From assembly GCF_947331435.1 (NCBI RefSeq), contig NZ_CAMZOF010000012.1, positions 208,435-272,434 on the forward strand: a DNA stretch of 64,000 nucleotides. Reading direction: 5' to 3'. Below the pieces are notes generated by a model. The model searched no databases and was not told the origin of the DNA. It saw only the letters and a program-made list of their open reading frames with translations. Source of the DNA: Pelagibius sp. Alg239-R121 (GTDB lineage: Bacteria > Pseudomonadota > Alphaproteobacteria > Kiloniellales > Kiloniellaceae). Shown in pieces: positions 16,080-25,024 of this stretch (position 1 is its first letter; each line of letters opens with the position of its first letter). The translations under genes and the position numbers were made by a program.

Positions 16080-17198
16080 TTGAGCATCAGGGAAGCTTAC
16101 GTGTATTCCGCAGAACTCGCGCAGGTTTCTAACCTCTACTGCTCGGCCGCTGTCGAGACCTTCTGCGGAATCAGCCTCAGTGCGACCGGATTGGGCAACT
16201 CGCTACAGGAAGCCGAAGCACGGCGGGAAGCAGAATTTGCAGAAGGCAAAGCACAGATACTGGGACCGCGTGGCCCCACCGTTGAGTTTTTCAAAAAATT
16301 AAGATCAGAGGCGGAGGGAGATCCGGACTGGGGAGAACTTCTCGACGAGATCTCACCACCTGGGACGCCCCTAACATGCGAAACCCTGGAGTGCTTCCGC
16401 GCCCGCGATATTTCTTCCGGCGCCGAGCGGTTCTTGCCAACGGCATTCTTGGGTAGCGAAGGCAGCCAGGCGCCAGTCGCGATTGGAATCGCCGCGGGTA
16501 CAAACCTTGATATGGCCCTTTTTAATGCGTTGCTGGAAGCGATCGAACGCTATTCCAGCCTGAATTGGTGGTCCGGCTGTCATACAGCAGCCGCGCCATC
16601 TCCTGCCGCAGAGCGTTGTTTCAGTGACCAGCAAAGATACTGGATTCGAAAGGCCACGCGGCGGACCGGTCTGCTCGACATCACGCCGCACTTCGGCATT
16701 CCAGTGTACGTTGCCTGGTCCTGCGGACATGGTGGACGCGATCTATGTTTCGGCACGGCGTGCCGGCCAAACGATCAAGCCGCGGTCCGTGCAGCACTGA
16801 AAGAGCTTTTTCAGATGGAGTTCGGACTGGACGTGATACGCTATCGTCAACGACACGGCGTAAAACTTGACCGAAAGGAAAGGGTCATGCTCGCGCGCGC
16901 GTTCAGGTTGAGTGTCGAAAACTGTTCGGCGCTTCTGACTCCTGCCCGCGCGGTTAATCCAGCTGCACCTTCAGCATCGATGGAAACCTCAACGCGCATC
17001 GCCGCGCACCTCTCTCGCTTTGACAAACAATGTTATGCGATCGATTTCGAACGCCCGGACGAAGTTCATTGGGTGGTTAAGGTCTTGTCCCCCAATCTGC
17101 GAATCTCTTCGGCCTGTCGCAAGGGTGACGGACAGGTTTCGCCGATCGAACGGCGGGCGGAAAACGAGGCGCCCTGGCGGCGCTGGGATCTCTACTAA
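16080..17198 (+). CDS. YcaO-family ATP-dependent cyclodehydratase-like enzyme (orphan)
   Basis: A 372-residue YcaO-fold protein. The signatures are ALLEAIERYSSLNWW (about residues 150-164, the E-x-x-E-R ATP/metal site), GTACRPNDQAAVRAALKELFQMEF (about 222-245) and HWVVKVLSPNLR near the C-terminus. YcaO enzymes activate peptide amide carbonyls with ATP to make azolines, thioamides or amidines; others act on non-peptide targets such as RimO. No E1-like partner, TfuA, dehydrogenase or obvious precursor peptide flanks it. The start is a TTG at 16080; a GTG at 16101 is possible. The BTAD regulator follows after 17 bp. Confidence 0.8.
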   Translation: MSIREAYVYSAELAQVSNLYCSAAVETFCGISLSATGLGNSLQEAEARREAEFAEGKAQILGPRGPTVEFFKKLRSEAEGDPDWGELLDEISPPGTPLTCETLECFRARDISSGAERFLPTAFLGSEGSQAPVAIGIAAGTNLDMALFNALLEAIERYSSLNWWSGCHTAAAPSPAAERCFSDQQRYWIRKATRRTGLLDITPHFGIPVYVAWSCGHGGRDLCFGTACRPNDQAAVRAALKELFQMEFGLDVIRYRQRHGVKLDRKERVMLARAFRLSVENCSALLTPARAVNPAAPSASMETSTRIAAHLSRFDKQCYAIDFERPDEVHWVVKVLSPNLRISSACRKGDGQVSPIERRAENEAPWRRWDLY

Positions 17199-17215
17199 CC
17201 GGATTGATCGGGAGC

Positions 17216-19306
17216 ATGACAGCCAATCAACTATACCTGCAGCTAATCGACGGCTTTCAGGCCCGCGTGTCGGGAACGGGTCTGGCGGCATCAGATTTGC
17301 CAATTACATCTGCGCCGGCACGTCTGGCCCTAGGCTATCTGGCCCTCAGCCCGGGGAAAACAGAAAGCCGGGCGAAACTCGCCGCGATGATTTGGGAAGA
17401 TTCGGACGACTATCGTGCAAGACGAAACCTGCGGCAGTTGCTTTATGGTCTGCGCGCCGATCTGGGGCGTAGCTGGGACGGGCTTAAAGCCGGTCGCTCA
17501 GACGTAACACTCCAATCGGACGTTATCCTGACCGACTGTGACGAGATCATCGAAGCGCTGCAAATTGGTACCGTACCGGATGTCATCGTAAACAAACCGG
17601 AGATTCACAGGCGGCTGCTGACTGCCGTTCCCGATCAGGGCGAGCTCTTCGCGAGTTGGCTGCATCTCAGGCGCAAGGAATTTGAAAATCAGCTGCAAAG
17701 CGAACTCGAAAAGATCTTGAATACCAACGCGCACGAACAGAGAGAGCAAGCTGCACGTGCTCTATTAAGTCTCGACGCATCAGACGAAAATGCCGCACGG
17801 CGATTGATCAGTTTGTATCACGATCGCGGAGACACGGGACGTGCCTTAGGAGTCTACTCCAGCCTTTGGGAGCATTTGGACGAAGCCTACGGGATGGAAC
17901 CTGCGCCTCAGACTCAAGACCTAATCGTCGAGGTAAAATCGGGAGTGCGCAAGCCTCTTGATCGAACACCAGCGGGTAGCCAGGGACCAGCAGAAGGTAG
18001 AACGAACAGCCGAAACGCTTCCGATCATAGAGGCAGTGACCGGAGGATCGCCGGCCGAAGGGCCACGGATCGCAACTCTGGAGATGGAGCATCTGAGGAT
18101 GCGGCGAGTGATGCCAAATCGGACCGGAAACTGGAGATTGGCGTTCTGCCGATTTTGACCTCCGAAATGACCGGCGACGCGCATCTGATCGGAGATCTTT
18201 TCCGCACAGAGCTGATCTCCAGGATGGTCAGTTTTCGCGAAATCGATGTCATCGATGCCGCGGTCAAGGACGTCGCAACCGAGTATCGGCTCAAACTGAC
18301 CATGGCCCCGGCGGGCGAGCAGCTTGCATTGATCGCAACCCTCACCCGTTCGACTGACGGTATGGTGATCTGGAGTGACCGTTTCGGCCAGATCGTCCAA
18401 CACTGGTGGGAGTATCAGGCGGATCTCGCCAGCCGGCTGGCGACGGCCTGCAGCCTCACCCTGTCCCGGGCACGGCTATCGGAAATCAGGACCATGTCGA
18501 CGGTCCAGGGCTCCATCAACAACTGGCTCATGGGTCAGAAATTTCTTGATGGCTTTCACTCGGAAGATTGGGATTCAGCGATCAGCTGTTTTCGCAAGGC
18601 AATCGAGCTGGATCCAAGCTTTTCGATGGCCTACAGCAGTCTTTCACAGGTTCACAACATCCGCCATCTCGTCCATCCGGGCTTTATGCGGCAACGCGAA
18701 CTTCTGCTGGAGAGCAAGTCGCTGGCAAATGCCGCCATTGCGTTGGATCCGACCGACAGCCGTGCCCACCTCTGCAGAGCCTGGTCCAGCCTGCTGCTGG
18801 CCGATTATGCCCAGTCGGCAGCAAGTTTCGCCATAGCAAGGCAGTGCAATGAGAACGACCCCTGGACTGTGATGTCCTCCGCCTTGGGGGCGGCCTTCAG
18901 CGGCGAAATCATACTGGCGAACGAATTGGCCTCCCGTTTTCACAAGGAAGGTTGGACGAGCAATCTGTGGCTCTGGGGATACCAGTCCAACATCCATTTT
19001 CTGGCAGGCGATGACGAAGCTTGCGTGATTGCGATCGACTACGCCGGCGACTGCATCATGAATTTACCAGCCTGGAAGGCGGCCGCACTCTGGCATCTCG
19101 GCAAACGGGAGGAAGCCGCCGCAGCCTGGCGTGTGTTTGAAACTGCGGCCAGCGCTCAATGGACAGGAACCGAGCCGGCCAGCACAGAAACTATCCTGGC
19201 GTGGTTCTTAGCCTGTTTCCCGATTCGTATGCGAGACGCACAGGAGCGTCTTGCAGAGGGCGCGACCCAGGCCGCACAGCTCTATCTGCATTGCCCGCAA
19301 ACATAA
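17216..19306 (+). CDS. BTAD-domain transcriptional regulator with TolB-like and TPR regions
   Basis: A 696-residue protein. Residues ~10-100 form a winged helix (ARLALGYLALSPGKTESRAKLAAMIW, RNLRQLLYGLRADLG), residues ~100-245 a BTAD helical domain (ENAARRLISLYHDRGDTGRALGVYSSL), residues ~250-305 a charged linker, residues ~310-425 a TolB/FlgO-like domain (IGVLPILTSEMTGD), and the rest TPR-like repeats (AISCFRKAIELDPSFSMAYSSL). This is the SARP/AfsR-like plan but in a Gram-negative. It is 17 bp from ycaO. The ATG at 17216 is chosen over an in-frame TTG at 17204; a GGGAG sits too close to the ATG to decide. SARP-like proteins bind 11-bp spaced direct repeats, and such repeats occur at 19879-19908. 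Confidence 0.82.
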   Translation: MTANQLYLQLIDGFQARVSGTGLAASDLPITSAPARLALGYLALSPGKTESRAKLAAMIWEDSDDYRARRNLRQLLYGLRADLGRSWDGLKAGRSDVTLQSDVILTDCDEIIEALQIGTVPDVIVNKPEIHRRLLTAVPDQGELFASWLHLRRKEFENQLQSELEKILNTNAHEQREQAARALLSLDASDENAARRLISLYHDRGDTGRALGVYSSLWEHLDEAYGMEPAPQTQDLIVEVKSGVRKPLDRTPAGSQGPAEGRTNSRNASDHRGSDRRIAGRRATDRNSGDGASEDAASDAKSDRKLEIGVLPILTSEMTGDAHLIGDLFRTELISRMVSFREIDVIDAAVKDVATEYRLKLTMAPAGEQLALIATLTRSTDGMVIWSDRFGQIVQHWWEYQADLASRLATACSLTLSRARLSEIRTMSTVQGSINNWLMGQKFLDGFHSEDWDSAISCFRKAIELDPSFSMAYSSLSQVHNIRHLVHPGFMRQRELLLESKSLANAAIALDPTDSRAHLCRAWSSLLLADYAQSAASFAIARQCNENDPWTVMSSALGAAFSGEIILANELASRFHKEGWTSNLWLWGYQSNIHFLAGDDEACVIAIDYAGDCIMNLPAWKAAALWHLGKREEAAAAWRVFETAASAQWTGTEPASTETILAWFLACFPIRMRDAQERLAEGATQAAQLYLHCPQT

Positions 19307-19785
19307 GCGGCCATATAGGGATCGAGGAAACATTCGAAGGGCTGATCCCGCAGCGTGACTTCATAGTTCGCTGGGCCACTGTCTTCAATGGCGGGCCGTA
19401 TGGGCACGGCATCTGGGTCTCCAGGAACAACTTCTGCATAAACAGCGGCCACACGCACCTGCAGCGGCAGGTCGTGATCGAGCAAATGATGTATCATCTC
19501 GGCTTCCGGCAACAGAATTGAGAAACGGTTCGGCTGCCTAAGGATCAGTTCGACCTCTTCGATCCCCGCACGAATGCAGTAGTCGCCATCGCCACTTTCC
19601 GGTTGGCCTTCATTCAGCCCTTCCCCATTCAGCGCATTTCTGAAGGCGTCCACGTAAAAGACGCAACGGCGCTCTTCTTCTAACCTATGGTCGGGACGCG
19701 ATGCAGGATCAACCGTCCATTCCCTGATCAATTTACCAAGAACGCCCATAGCTTTTTTGGTGCGGAGTGTGACTGGGTTTTCCAT
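19282..19785 (-). CDS. Unrecognised 167-residue cytoplasmic protein
   Basis: No family was recognised. The protein has no signal peptide or membrane helix. It opens MENPVTLRTKKAMGVLGK and has a Cys pair at the very C-terminus (YVCGQCR), a possible metal or modification site. The acidic middle contains SGDGDY. Its 3' end overlaps the end of the BTAD regulator gene by 25 bp, tail to tail. Its start is 94 bases from the 11-bp direct repeats at 19879-19908, so it and the 144-residue gene at 20031 could be divergently controlled from that site. Coding is supported by length and by the tight fit between neighbours. Confidence 0.55.
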   Translation of the reverse strand: MENPVTLRTKKAMGVLGKLIREWTVDPASRPDHRLEEERRCVFYVDAFRNALNGEGLNEGQPESGDGDYCIRAGIEEVELILRQPNRFSILLPEAEMIHHLLDHDLPLQVRVAAVYAEVVPGDPDAVPIRPAIEDSGPANYEVTLRDQPFECFLDPYMAAYVCGQCR

Positions 19786-19878
19786 CGCTGTTTCCTTCCC
19801 AATTCCCTGACAGAACGCCGAACGAGGCCGCAGTCTAACAAAGACACCTGGAGCGCGACAGTCATGGCCAGCGGCGCT

Positions 19879-19908
19879 TGACGCGCCAATGACGCTGAAA
19901 TGACGCTG
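19879..19908. promoter_or_regulatory. Triple TGACGC direct repeat with 11-bp period, candidate SARP/BTAD site
   Basis: TGACGC occurs at 19879, 19890 and 19901, that is at exact 11-bp spacing, so all copies face the same side of the helix. The second and third copies are extended to AATGACGCTG. SARP-family regulators, which share the winged-helix plus BTAD plan of the gene at 17216, recognise short direct repeats with this period. The repeats lie between divergent genes starting at 19785 (minus) and 20031 (plus). No strong -10 element was identified on either side. Confidence 0.55.
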
Positions 19909-20030
19909 CCGCCTACACCCCCATGTTCGATTGATTTTGCGACCCGAGGGATTGGACCCGAGGGCGTGAACACCCGGAAGAACAGGCGCACCAATCTCGC
20001 GGCTGTCCGAAACAGGAAAGGGACTGCATC

Positions 20031-20465
20031 ATGTTTAATTCGGATTTTGTCTGGCTCAACTTCGACAAGGAGTTCAACCGGCCTAACGAAGAAGCCACCC
20101 GTTCGTTCTACATCGATGAAGAACCGACGGCCGCTTCCCCACGCGGTCAGAACATCACCTCTGAAGGCTACATCCTCATCCAGGCCGAGGACGTCGGCAA
20201 CAGCAGCACCGAAGAGGGCGATGAAATTACCCATCGGATCCTGATCAACGGCAAACATTTGCCGTCCTTCGACATGGTTGCCGCCGATGGATGGAACCTT
20301 TGGATGGACCGCATCCCTAAGGACTTTCTTTTGAAGGGCGACAACTGCTTAACCATCCGACGCCGTGCGGTTGATGGTTTTCGGGTGGCCAACGTGGTCG
20401 TCCAATGGCGCGAGCGCCGCGGGACAGCGAGCCTCTCTGCCTCCGATGACATTGCTGTGGGGTGA
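20031..20465 (+). CDS. Unrecognised 144-residue protein, beta-rich
   Basis: A soluble acidic protein without a signal peptide, with a GGAAAGGGAC region ahead of its ATG. It begins MFNSDFVWLNFDKEFNRP and contains HRILINGKHLPSFDM, WNLWMDRIPKDFLLKGDNCL and RVANVVVQWRER. This alternation of hydrophobic strands with an NGK turn suggests a jelly-roll or galactose-binding-like beta sandwich. I have a weak recollection of DUF7383-like proteins but cannot confirm. It lies 27 bp upstream of the small Cys-rich gene on the same strand and downstream of the TGACGC repeats. Confidence 0.6.
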   Translation: MFNSDFVWLNFDKEFNRPNEEATRSFYIDEEPTAASPRGQNITSEGYILIQAEDVGNSSTEEGDEITHRILINGKHLPSFDMVAADGWNLWMDRIPKDFLLKGDNCLTIRRRAVDGFRVANVVVQWRERRGTASLSASDDIAVG

Positions 20466-20492
20466 TGTTGGTCTCAGGGAAAGGAGTGAGCC

Positions 20493-20825
20493 ATGAATTC
20501 CGTGTCACCTTTTTTCAAAAGCCTTTTCTTCGCGGTTTTGCTCACGCACGCGGCACCGTGGAAAACGGTCCTCGCCGAGGAGGTGAAACAGTATCAGGCG
20601 AAGCCGGAGTTGAACTCTGTTCTACGCTCAATTTCACCTCAAAGAGGCCGGCTTATTCCGCATGGCACCCGCCTTCAGGCCCGTGGGCGCTCCGAACAGC
20701 TGACCTGTTGCACCCACTGGAACAGCTCCACGGGCGGAACAGGCTGCGCAACTCACGACGACAGCGAAGGCTCCTGTCCTAAGGATACCTTTCAAGTCGA
20801 TTGCGGAGCCAATGGCTGCTGGTAG
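20493..20825 (+). CDS. Small secreted cysteine-rich protein
   Basis: A 110-residue protein with a GGAAAGGAGTG ribosome-binding site 5-6 bases before the ATG. Residues 1-28 form a signal peptide (FFKSLFFAVLLTHAAPW, cleavage near VLAEE). The mature ~80 residues have a basic first half and a C-terminal cluster with six cysteines: LTCCTHW, GCATH, GSCPKD, VDCGANGCW. Such a compact Cys, Gly, Ser, Thr-rich tail is what a disulfide mini-protein or a modified peptide would show. A YcaO enzyme lies 4 kb upstream, but a Sec-exported YcaO substrate would be unusual. No family was recognised. Confidence 0.65.
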   Translation: MNSVSPFFKSLFFAVLLTHAAPWKTVLAEEVKQYQAKPELNSVLRSISPQRGRLIPHGTRLQARGRSEQLTCCTHWNSSTGGTGCATHDDSEGSCPKDTFQVDCGANGCW

Positions 20826-20953
20826 CCAATCGAAACTGTTGTGCTTCCAGAAGCTGGTCGAGCGGCGGGTTCGCAGACGCCGGCGAGCCCGCCGATCACC
20901 CAAAAACATTCGTGTAATCACGCCCGCCGCCATTGTCAGACAAGGAGAAACCG

Positions 20954-21625
20954 ATGTCTAAATTCAATTCCAGACTTGCCGCTACCGTCATGTTGTTGAT
21001 GGCCAGCGGCTGCACCGAAATTCTCAATACGCATTCCAGCGGCAGCGGACCGGAGGGGCCTGGCGCCATTCCAGGCGCACCGGGTGGAGATTCGGTCAGC
21101 GCAACCGGCCCGGTGATCTTCAACAGCGGCAACATTCAGCTACCTGCCAACGGAACTTCGCCGATACTGGTCGATCTGATCGTAGGCGGTCATCCGCACG
21201 ACACTAGCGAATACGCGATCAGCTTTTCCGGCGTGAAGCTGACCATCACAGACACGCCGGTAATCGCCATCGACGCTCTCAATGCCGTCGGGCAGCAGGC
21301 CTGCGGCCTGGAAATTTCAGGCGGCGAGTTCCGCCTTGTCAGCGGTGCCGGTGCTCCGGCGATCGGAACCTATACGGGGGCAGCGGATGAACATCGCGTC
21401 TTCCTGCGCGTCGATCTTGCCAGTGCGCGCTGCTTCGTTCGGATCGAACAGGTGGCACAGGGCACGGATGGTCCACCGGTTCAGCCGGTGATCGTTGGAG
21501 ATGGCCCAGTCATCGCAGCGGCGTTCGGCGAACTGGACCGGCTGCGCATCGCCTGGGAAGAAACCTCGCCGGGCGACGCAACCAACTACTTTCTAGGACC
21601 GGTCGTCATCTCCAAGCGCAATTGA
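20954..21625 (+). CDS. Putative lipoprotein, unrecognised
   Basis: A 223-residue protein. The start at 20954 has AAGGAG six bases upstream. The N-terminus is a lipoprotein signal (LAATVMLLMASGC, lipobox ASGC with the lipidated Cys near residue 20). Ser and Asp-free positions after the Cys (TEIL) suggest outer-membrane retention by the Lol rule. A Gly/Pro-rich linker follows (GSGPEGPGAIPGAPGG), and then ~160 residues of beta-rich sequence with two Cys (QQACGLE, ARCFVRIE) that may form a disulfide. It is convergent with the large modular protein at 21643, with 17 bp between. Confidence 0.68.
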   Translation: MSKFNSRLAATVMLLMASGCTEILNTHSSGSGPEGPGAIPGAPGGDSVSATGPVIFNSGNIQLPANGTSPILVDLIVGGHPHDTSEYAISFSGVKLTITDTPVIAIDALNAVGQQACGLEISGGEFRLVSGAGAPAIGTYTGAADEHRVFLRVDLASARCFVRIEQVAQGTDGPPVQPVIVGDGPVIAAAFGELDRLRIAWEETSPGDATNYFLGPVVISKRN

Positions 21626-21642
21626 AGCGAACGGGATGAACA

Positions 21643-24312
21643 TCAGGCCACCATATCGTCGAAGCCGAGCGGTGCAAGTTGATCGATCACACCACCATCA
21701 GCTTTGATCACATCGTTGTAGGGCGCGGCCTCCAAATTGGCCGCGCTCAAGTCTTCGGCCTGGACATCCTTGAGAGTGTAGTTGTGTCCACCATTGTCGA
21801 GAACTTCAATTACCAGATCGTCGCCCTGTTCGGTGATCTTCACCTGATTTGCCGCCATGTGGCCGAAATCGAACACATCGGTCGCCGGATCAAAATCGCT
21901 GACCACCTCCTGCTTAGCCCAGCTCCAGGCGATCTCAATCCGCCCGTCGCTCGGCTCGGCGTCACCTTCGCCGCTGGTCGGCGTTCCGCCTGATCCACTG
22001 CCACCGTCCTGCGGCGTCACGCCGCCGCCATCACTTCCACCGCCGCTGTCACCGCCGCCCGGTGCATTGACGCCGTCGCGTGTCTGGAAACCATCCGTTC
22101 CCTGCCCCGGCGGTGCTTCAGGGGTCAGCAGAACCGTGCGGTCAACCAGCGTCACGTCTTCCTGGGCGAACCCAAACGGCACCTCCAGATTGTCCTCGAT
22201 CACCTGGTCGAAATGAAACTCCACCTGCCCAGGCGAGAGATCGGCAAGTTCCACGCCCGCAAAGGTAAAGCTCTGACCGCTTGGCAGGGTCTGAATGACA
22301 AGTCCATCAGCGGTATCCTCGACCGAGAGCTGTTCACGGGTCCCGAAATAGAGAAAGCTAATCTTCATGGTCGCGGGATCGAAGTCGTCGATCACCTCCT
22401 GCTTGCCGTATTCGTGAGAGCGGATGTAAACCGTATCGGCCTCTCGAGGGCCGATCCCGAGTTCCCAGGACAGCACGCCACCGATATCCTCGCGGAGATG
22501 TTCGTTACCCACGACCCCGAAATTTTCGATACTGAGATCCGCGAACTTCACGCCTTGAACGATCTGAATGGCTTGGCTCCAGGGAAAATCGATGGCCACC
22601 TCTCCGGCCGGTGTTTTGGTGAGAATCATGCCATGCACTGAATTGTTGCCGAAATCGAATTGGTCTTTGGCCGGGTCGAAATTCAGAATGTCGTCGGCAT
22701 TGACGTCCGCGACATACTTGACGCCGCCTTTTTCTGTAGTGCCTGAGGTCTTAGCAGGGCTTGAACCATCGTTATCGTCGGTAATATCGAAGCCGCCTCC
22801 CTGGGGTGGCGGCGCGCTGACCGTCGCGTTGATGGCTGTCACCACCTCATTAAATGCGGTTTGCTCGGCAACCGAAAAATTACTCAGAGTGAGGTCGGCC
22901 AAAGTGATCGCCTGCAGTGTGGTCACGCTGATCATCGCACCGTTCTCGTCGGTGATGACGATACGTACAGCCTTTCCAGCTCCCTCCCCCTCTTCCGACA
23001 TCTCGAATCGATCGCCTGTGACGTCCTCGAGCAAGTGAACCATATCCTTTGCCGGATCGAAGTCGGAGATATCGCGCGAGCCACTGTCGAGTCCGATCAT
23101 TACCATTTGCGCTGGATCGCCACTGTTCCCCTGGCCATTCCCGCCGCCATGGCCGCCATCATGACCTCCCCCATGGCCGTTGCCGTTGCCTTGACCTGCA
23201 TCCCCGCCTGACCCATCCTCCGTGTTCTCGTCCACTGCAATAAGACCAAACACTTCCGTCGCGGCGGTGCCATCTAGAATCGTAAAATTTGAAGGTGTCA
23301 GATCTGCCAGAGCGACCCCCTGCAGGATCACGTTCTGATTGTTGGAAGGAATAGCGAAAACCGCACTGCCGTTCTGTTCCGACACTTCGAGCTGCTCGGC
23401 GTTAATCCAATCGATGAAGATCGTATCGGACGAAGGGTCGAATTCGGTCACAACCTGTTTTTGACCCCAGGCCCAGGTCACAACCACATCGGCGGTTTCT
23501 TTAGTGACGCCGGCACCATTGCCATCGGTACCGCCGCCCAAATCACTCCCACCTGAACCAGAAGATCCGCCACCTGCACCGGGTGCCCCAAGACCTTCGT
23601 CGCCTGTCAACCGGCTTTCAAAGTAGGCCACAGCTTCAGCTACCGACGGCGCATCGTAATCGCCGAACTGTTCGATATAGCGCAAGATCGAGGTACCGAA
23701 TTCATCGGTGGAAACCGAGCCGCCCTGCAGCAGTGCCAAGGTCCCATAGGCGCCGCGCAGATGCGCTGCCGCCATGATTCCGCTCAGAGTCAGTGGCACT
23801 TCCACAGCTTGGCCGTTTTCGACATAGCTGCGCGTGGTCCCGATGTAGTCGTCGAGACTCTCACCATTGTTGGCGAGTCCTTCCTGGATAATCTTAAGAT
23901 TGAAGCCGAAGGCCTCCTGGATCGCAACTTCCTGTGCCTCCTTTGTCATGAAGTCCTCCAGGGAGTTCACGCCGTTCTTGCCGGTCCAGGTTCCATCCCA
24001 GGTATTGGTCGTAGCGCCCGCACCATAGAAGACATCGTCATCGTAGTAACCCAGGTCGATCATCAGGGCTTCGCCGAACTGGTAACCGACAAATCCCAGA
24101 GTGTTCATAGAGCGATAGGACATGGAATCCCATTCTTCGTCGCTCAGTTGGGACCAACTGGAGTATCCGGGAAAAATCTCCTGGACGCTGCCGCCAGCCC
24201 AAAGGTCGAGCTGAAAATCCTGGATGTTTCCATTGTCATACCGCTCCCGATCCCAACCGGATTCGAAAGCGCGCAAAGCATCACGGAACTCGCTGTAGGA
24301 CCCTCGGCTCAT
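21643..24312 (-). CDS. 889-residue modular extracellular protein with five FDPA-type repeats
   Basis: The N-terminal ~235 residues form a helical domain (YSEFRDALRAFESGWD, FVGYQFGEALMIDLGYYDDD, IMAAAHLRGAYGTLALLQGG) that I have seen heading other alphaproteobacterial surface or glycan-active proteins. Five looser beta modules follow, each with a core FDPA-type motif (TEFDPSSD, SDFDPAKD, LNFDPAKD, DDFDPATM, SDFDPATD) and ending in a VxLADLxxxNF-like motif. They are separated by Gly/Ser/Asp linkers and one His/Gly stretch. There is no Sec signal; the acidic, Gly-rich repeats and the C-terminus suggest type I export. The function is unknown; surface adhesion or glycan binding is a guess. Confidence 0.75.
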   Translation of the reverse strand: MSRGSYSEFRDALRAFESGWDRERYDNGNIQDFQLDLWAGGSVQEIFPGYSSWSQLSDEEWDSMSYRSMNTLGFVGYQFGEALMIDLGYYDDDVFYGAGATTNTWDGTWTGKNGVNSLEDFMTKEAQEVAIQEAFGFNLKIIQEGLANNGESLDDYIGTTRSYVENGQAVEVPLTLSGIMAAAHLRGAYGTLALLQGGSVSTDEFGTSILRYIEQFGDYDAPSVAEAVAYFESRLTGDEGLGAPGAGGGSSGSGGSDLGGGTDGNGAGVTKETADVVVTWAWGQKQVVTEFDPSSDTIFIDWINAEQLEVSEQNGSAVFAIPSNNQNVILQGVALADLTPSNFTILDGTAATEVFGLIAVDENTEDGSGGDAGQGNGNGHGGGHDGGHGGGNGQGNSGDPAQMVMIGLDSGSRDISDFDPAKDMVHLLEDVTGDRFEMSEEGEGAGKAVRIVITDENGAMISVTTLQAITLADLTLSNFSVAEQTAFNEVVTAINATVSAPPPQGGGFDITDDNDGSSPAKTSGTTEKGGVKYVADVNADDILNFDPAKDQFDFGNNSVHGMILTKTPAGEVAIDFPWSQAIQIVQGVKFADLSIENFGVVGNEHLREDIGGVLSWELGIGPREADTVYIRSHEYGKQEVIDDFDPATMKISFLYFGTREQLSVEDTADGLVIQTLPSGQSFTFAGVELADLSPGQVEFHFDQVIEDNLEVPFGFAQEDVTLVDRTVLLTPEAPPGQGTDGFQTRDGVNAPGGGDSGGGSDGGGVTPQDGGSGSGGTPTSGEGDAEPSDGRIEIAWSWAKQEVVSDFDPATDVFDFGHMAANQVKITEQGDDLVIEVLDNGGHNYTLKDVQAEDLSAANLEAAPYNDVIKADGGVIDQLAPLGFDDMVA

Positions 24313-24465
24313 GTTTTAACCCCTGTGTCGGCTACGGTTGGTACAAACAAACGACAACCTAGCTACACCAAGAGGCGATAAAGGGATTATGAGAAAGCTG
24401 TGGTTTTATCCTGACAATCTTTGTCGTACGGCACGAACTGTTGGTGGGCCGCCCACCCCGTGCTT

Positions 24466-24969
24466 TCAATCGCTGTTCAGTAAGGAGCTAATTCTGGTCG
24501 CCGCCTGTTCGATGGTTTCCAATGCCGTGTCGGCCACGACATTCGCGGAAACCCATGGGATATACTCTCGTGCCAAGACGTCCTGCCAGCTCGGCGGGCG
24601 CAGACCGGGAATATCAGAAACGCGCGTCTCAACCCGACGCCGGTGTTCATTTTTGTCAGTGCAGATTACCTCGACTTCGAGCGCGGCCACAGCGGCACGT
24701 TGCGCGACTTTCAGCCATGCTTCCCGGGTTATTGCGATGGGATTGACTGAGTCGGCGATCACTTTTTTGCCAAGGCGGAGATTATCTTCGGCAACCGCAT
24801 AAGCAACGAGATATCCGCTTTCGTCCATGGACGCGGGTGCCATGGATGAATTCCTGATGGCCTGTTCGATCGTATCGATCCGCAGATGGAAGGCATCCAA
24901 TCGTCTTGCCAAGGCCTTCGATAGCGTTGTCTTTCCTGTCCCGGGCAGGCCGCCGAGGATAATCAGCAC
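24466..24969 (-). CDS. Zeta-toxin/adenylylsulfate-kinase-like P-loop kinase
   Basis: A 167-residue P-loop protein with Walker A GLPGTGKTT at residues 7-15 and a DTIE segment where small-molecule kinases bind substrate. The IADSVNPI segment and the LID-like Arg-rich stretch NEHRRRVETR follow, as in the AAA_33 group. Likely role: ATP-dependent phosphorylation of a small molecule such as an antibiotic, nucleoside or sugar. It is transcribed on the minus strand just downstream of MarR, with 55 bp between. No partner identifies the substrate. Confidence 0.8.
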   Translation of the reverse strand: MLIILGGLPGTGKTTLSKALARRLDAFHLRIDTIEQAIRNSSMAPASMDESGYLVAYAVAEDNLRLGKKVIADSVNPIAITREAWLKVAQRAAVAALEVEVICTDKNEHRRRVETRVSDIPGLRPPSWQDVLAREYIPWVSANVVADTALETIEQAATRISSLLNSD

Positions 24970-25024
24970 GTCTTTCTCCTCACAACGAGGAACTCCAATT
25001 GAAACACAATATCCATCGCCGGGA

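Noticed and set aside
6866..17198. Nitrile hydratase alpha as a hint of an NHLP-type precursor for the YcaO enzyme
   Set aside because: The alpha gene is followed by beta and accessory genes and has a full metal site, so it is a real enzyme. No separate NHLP leader peptide was found near ycaO.
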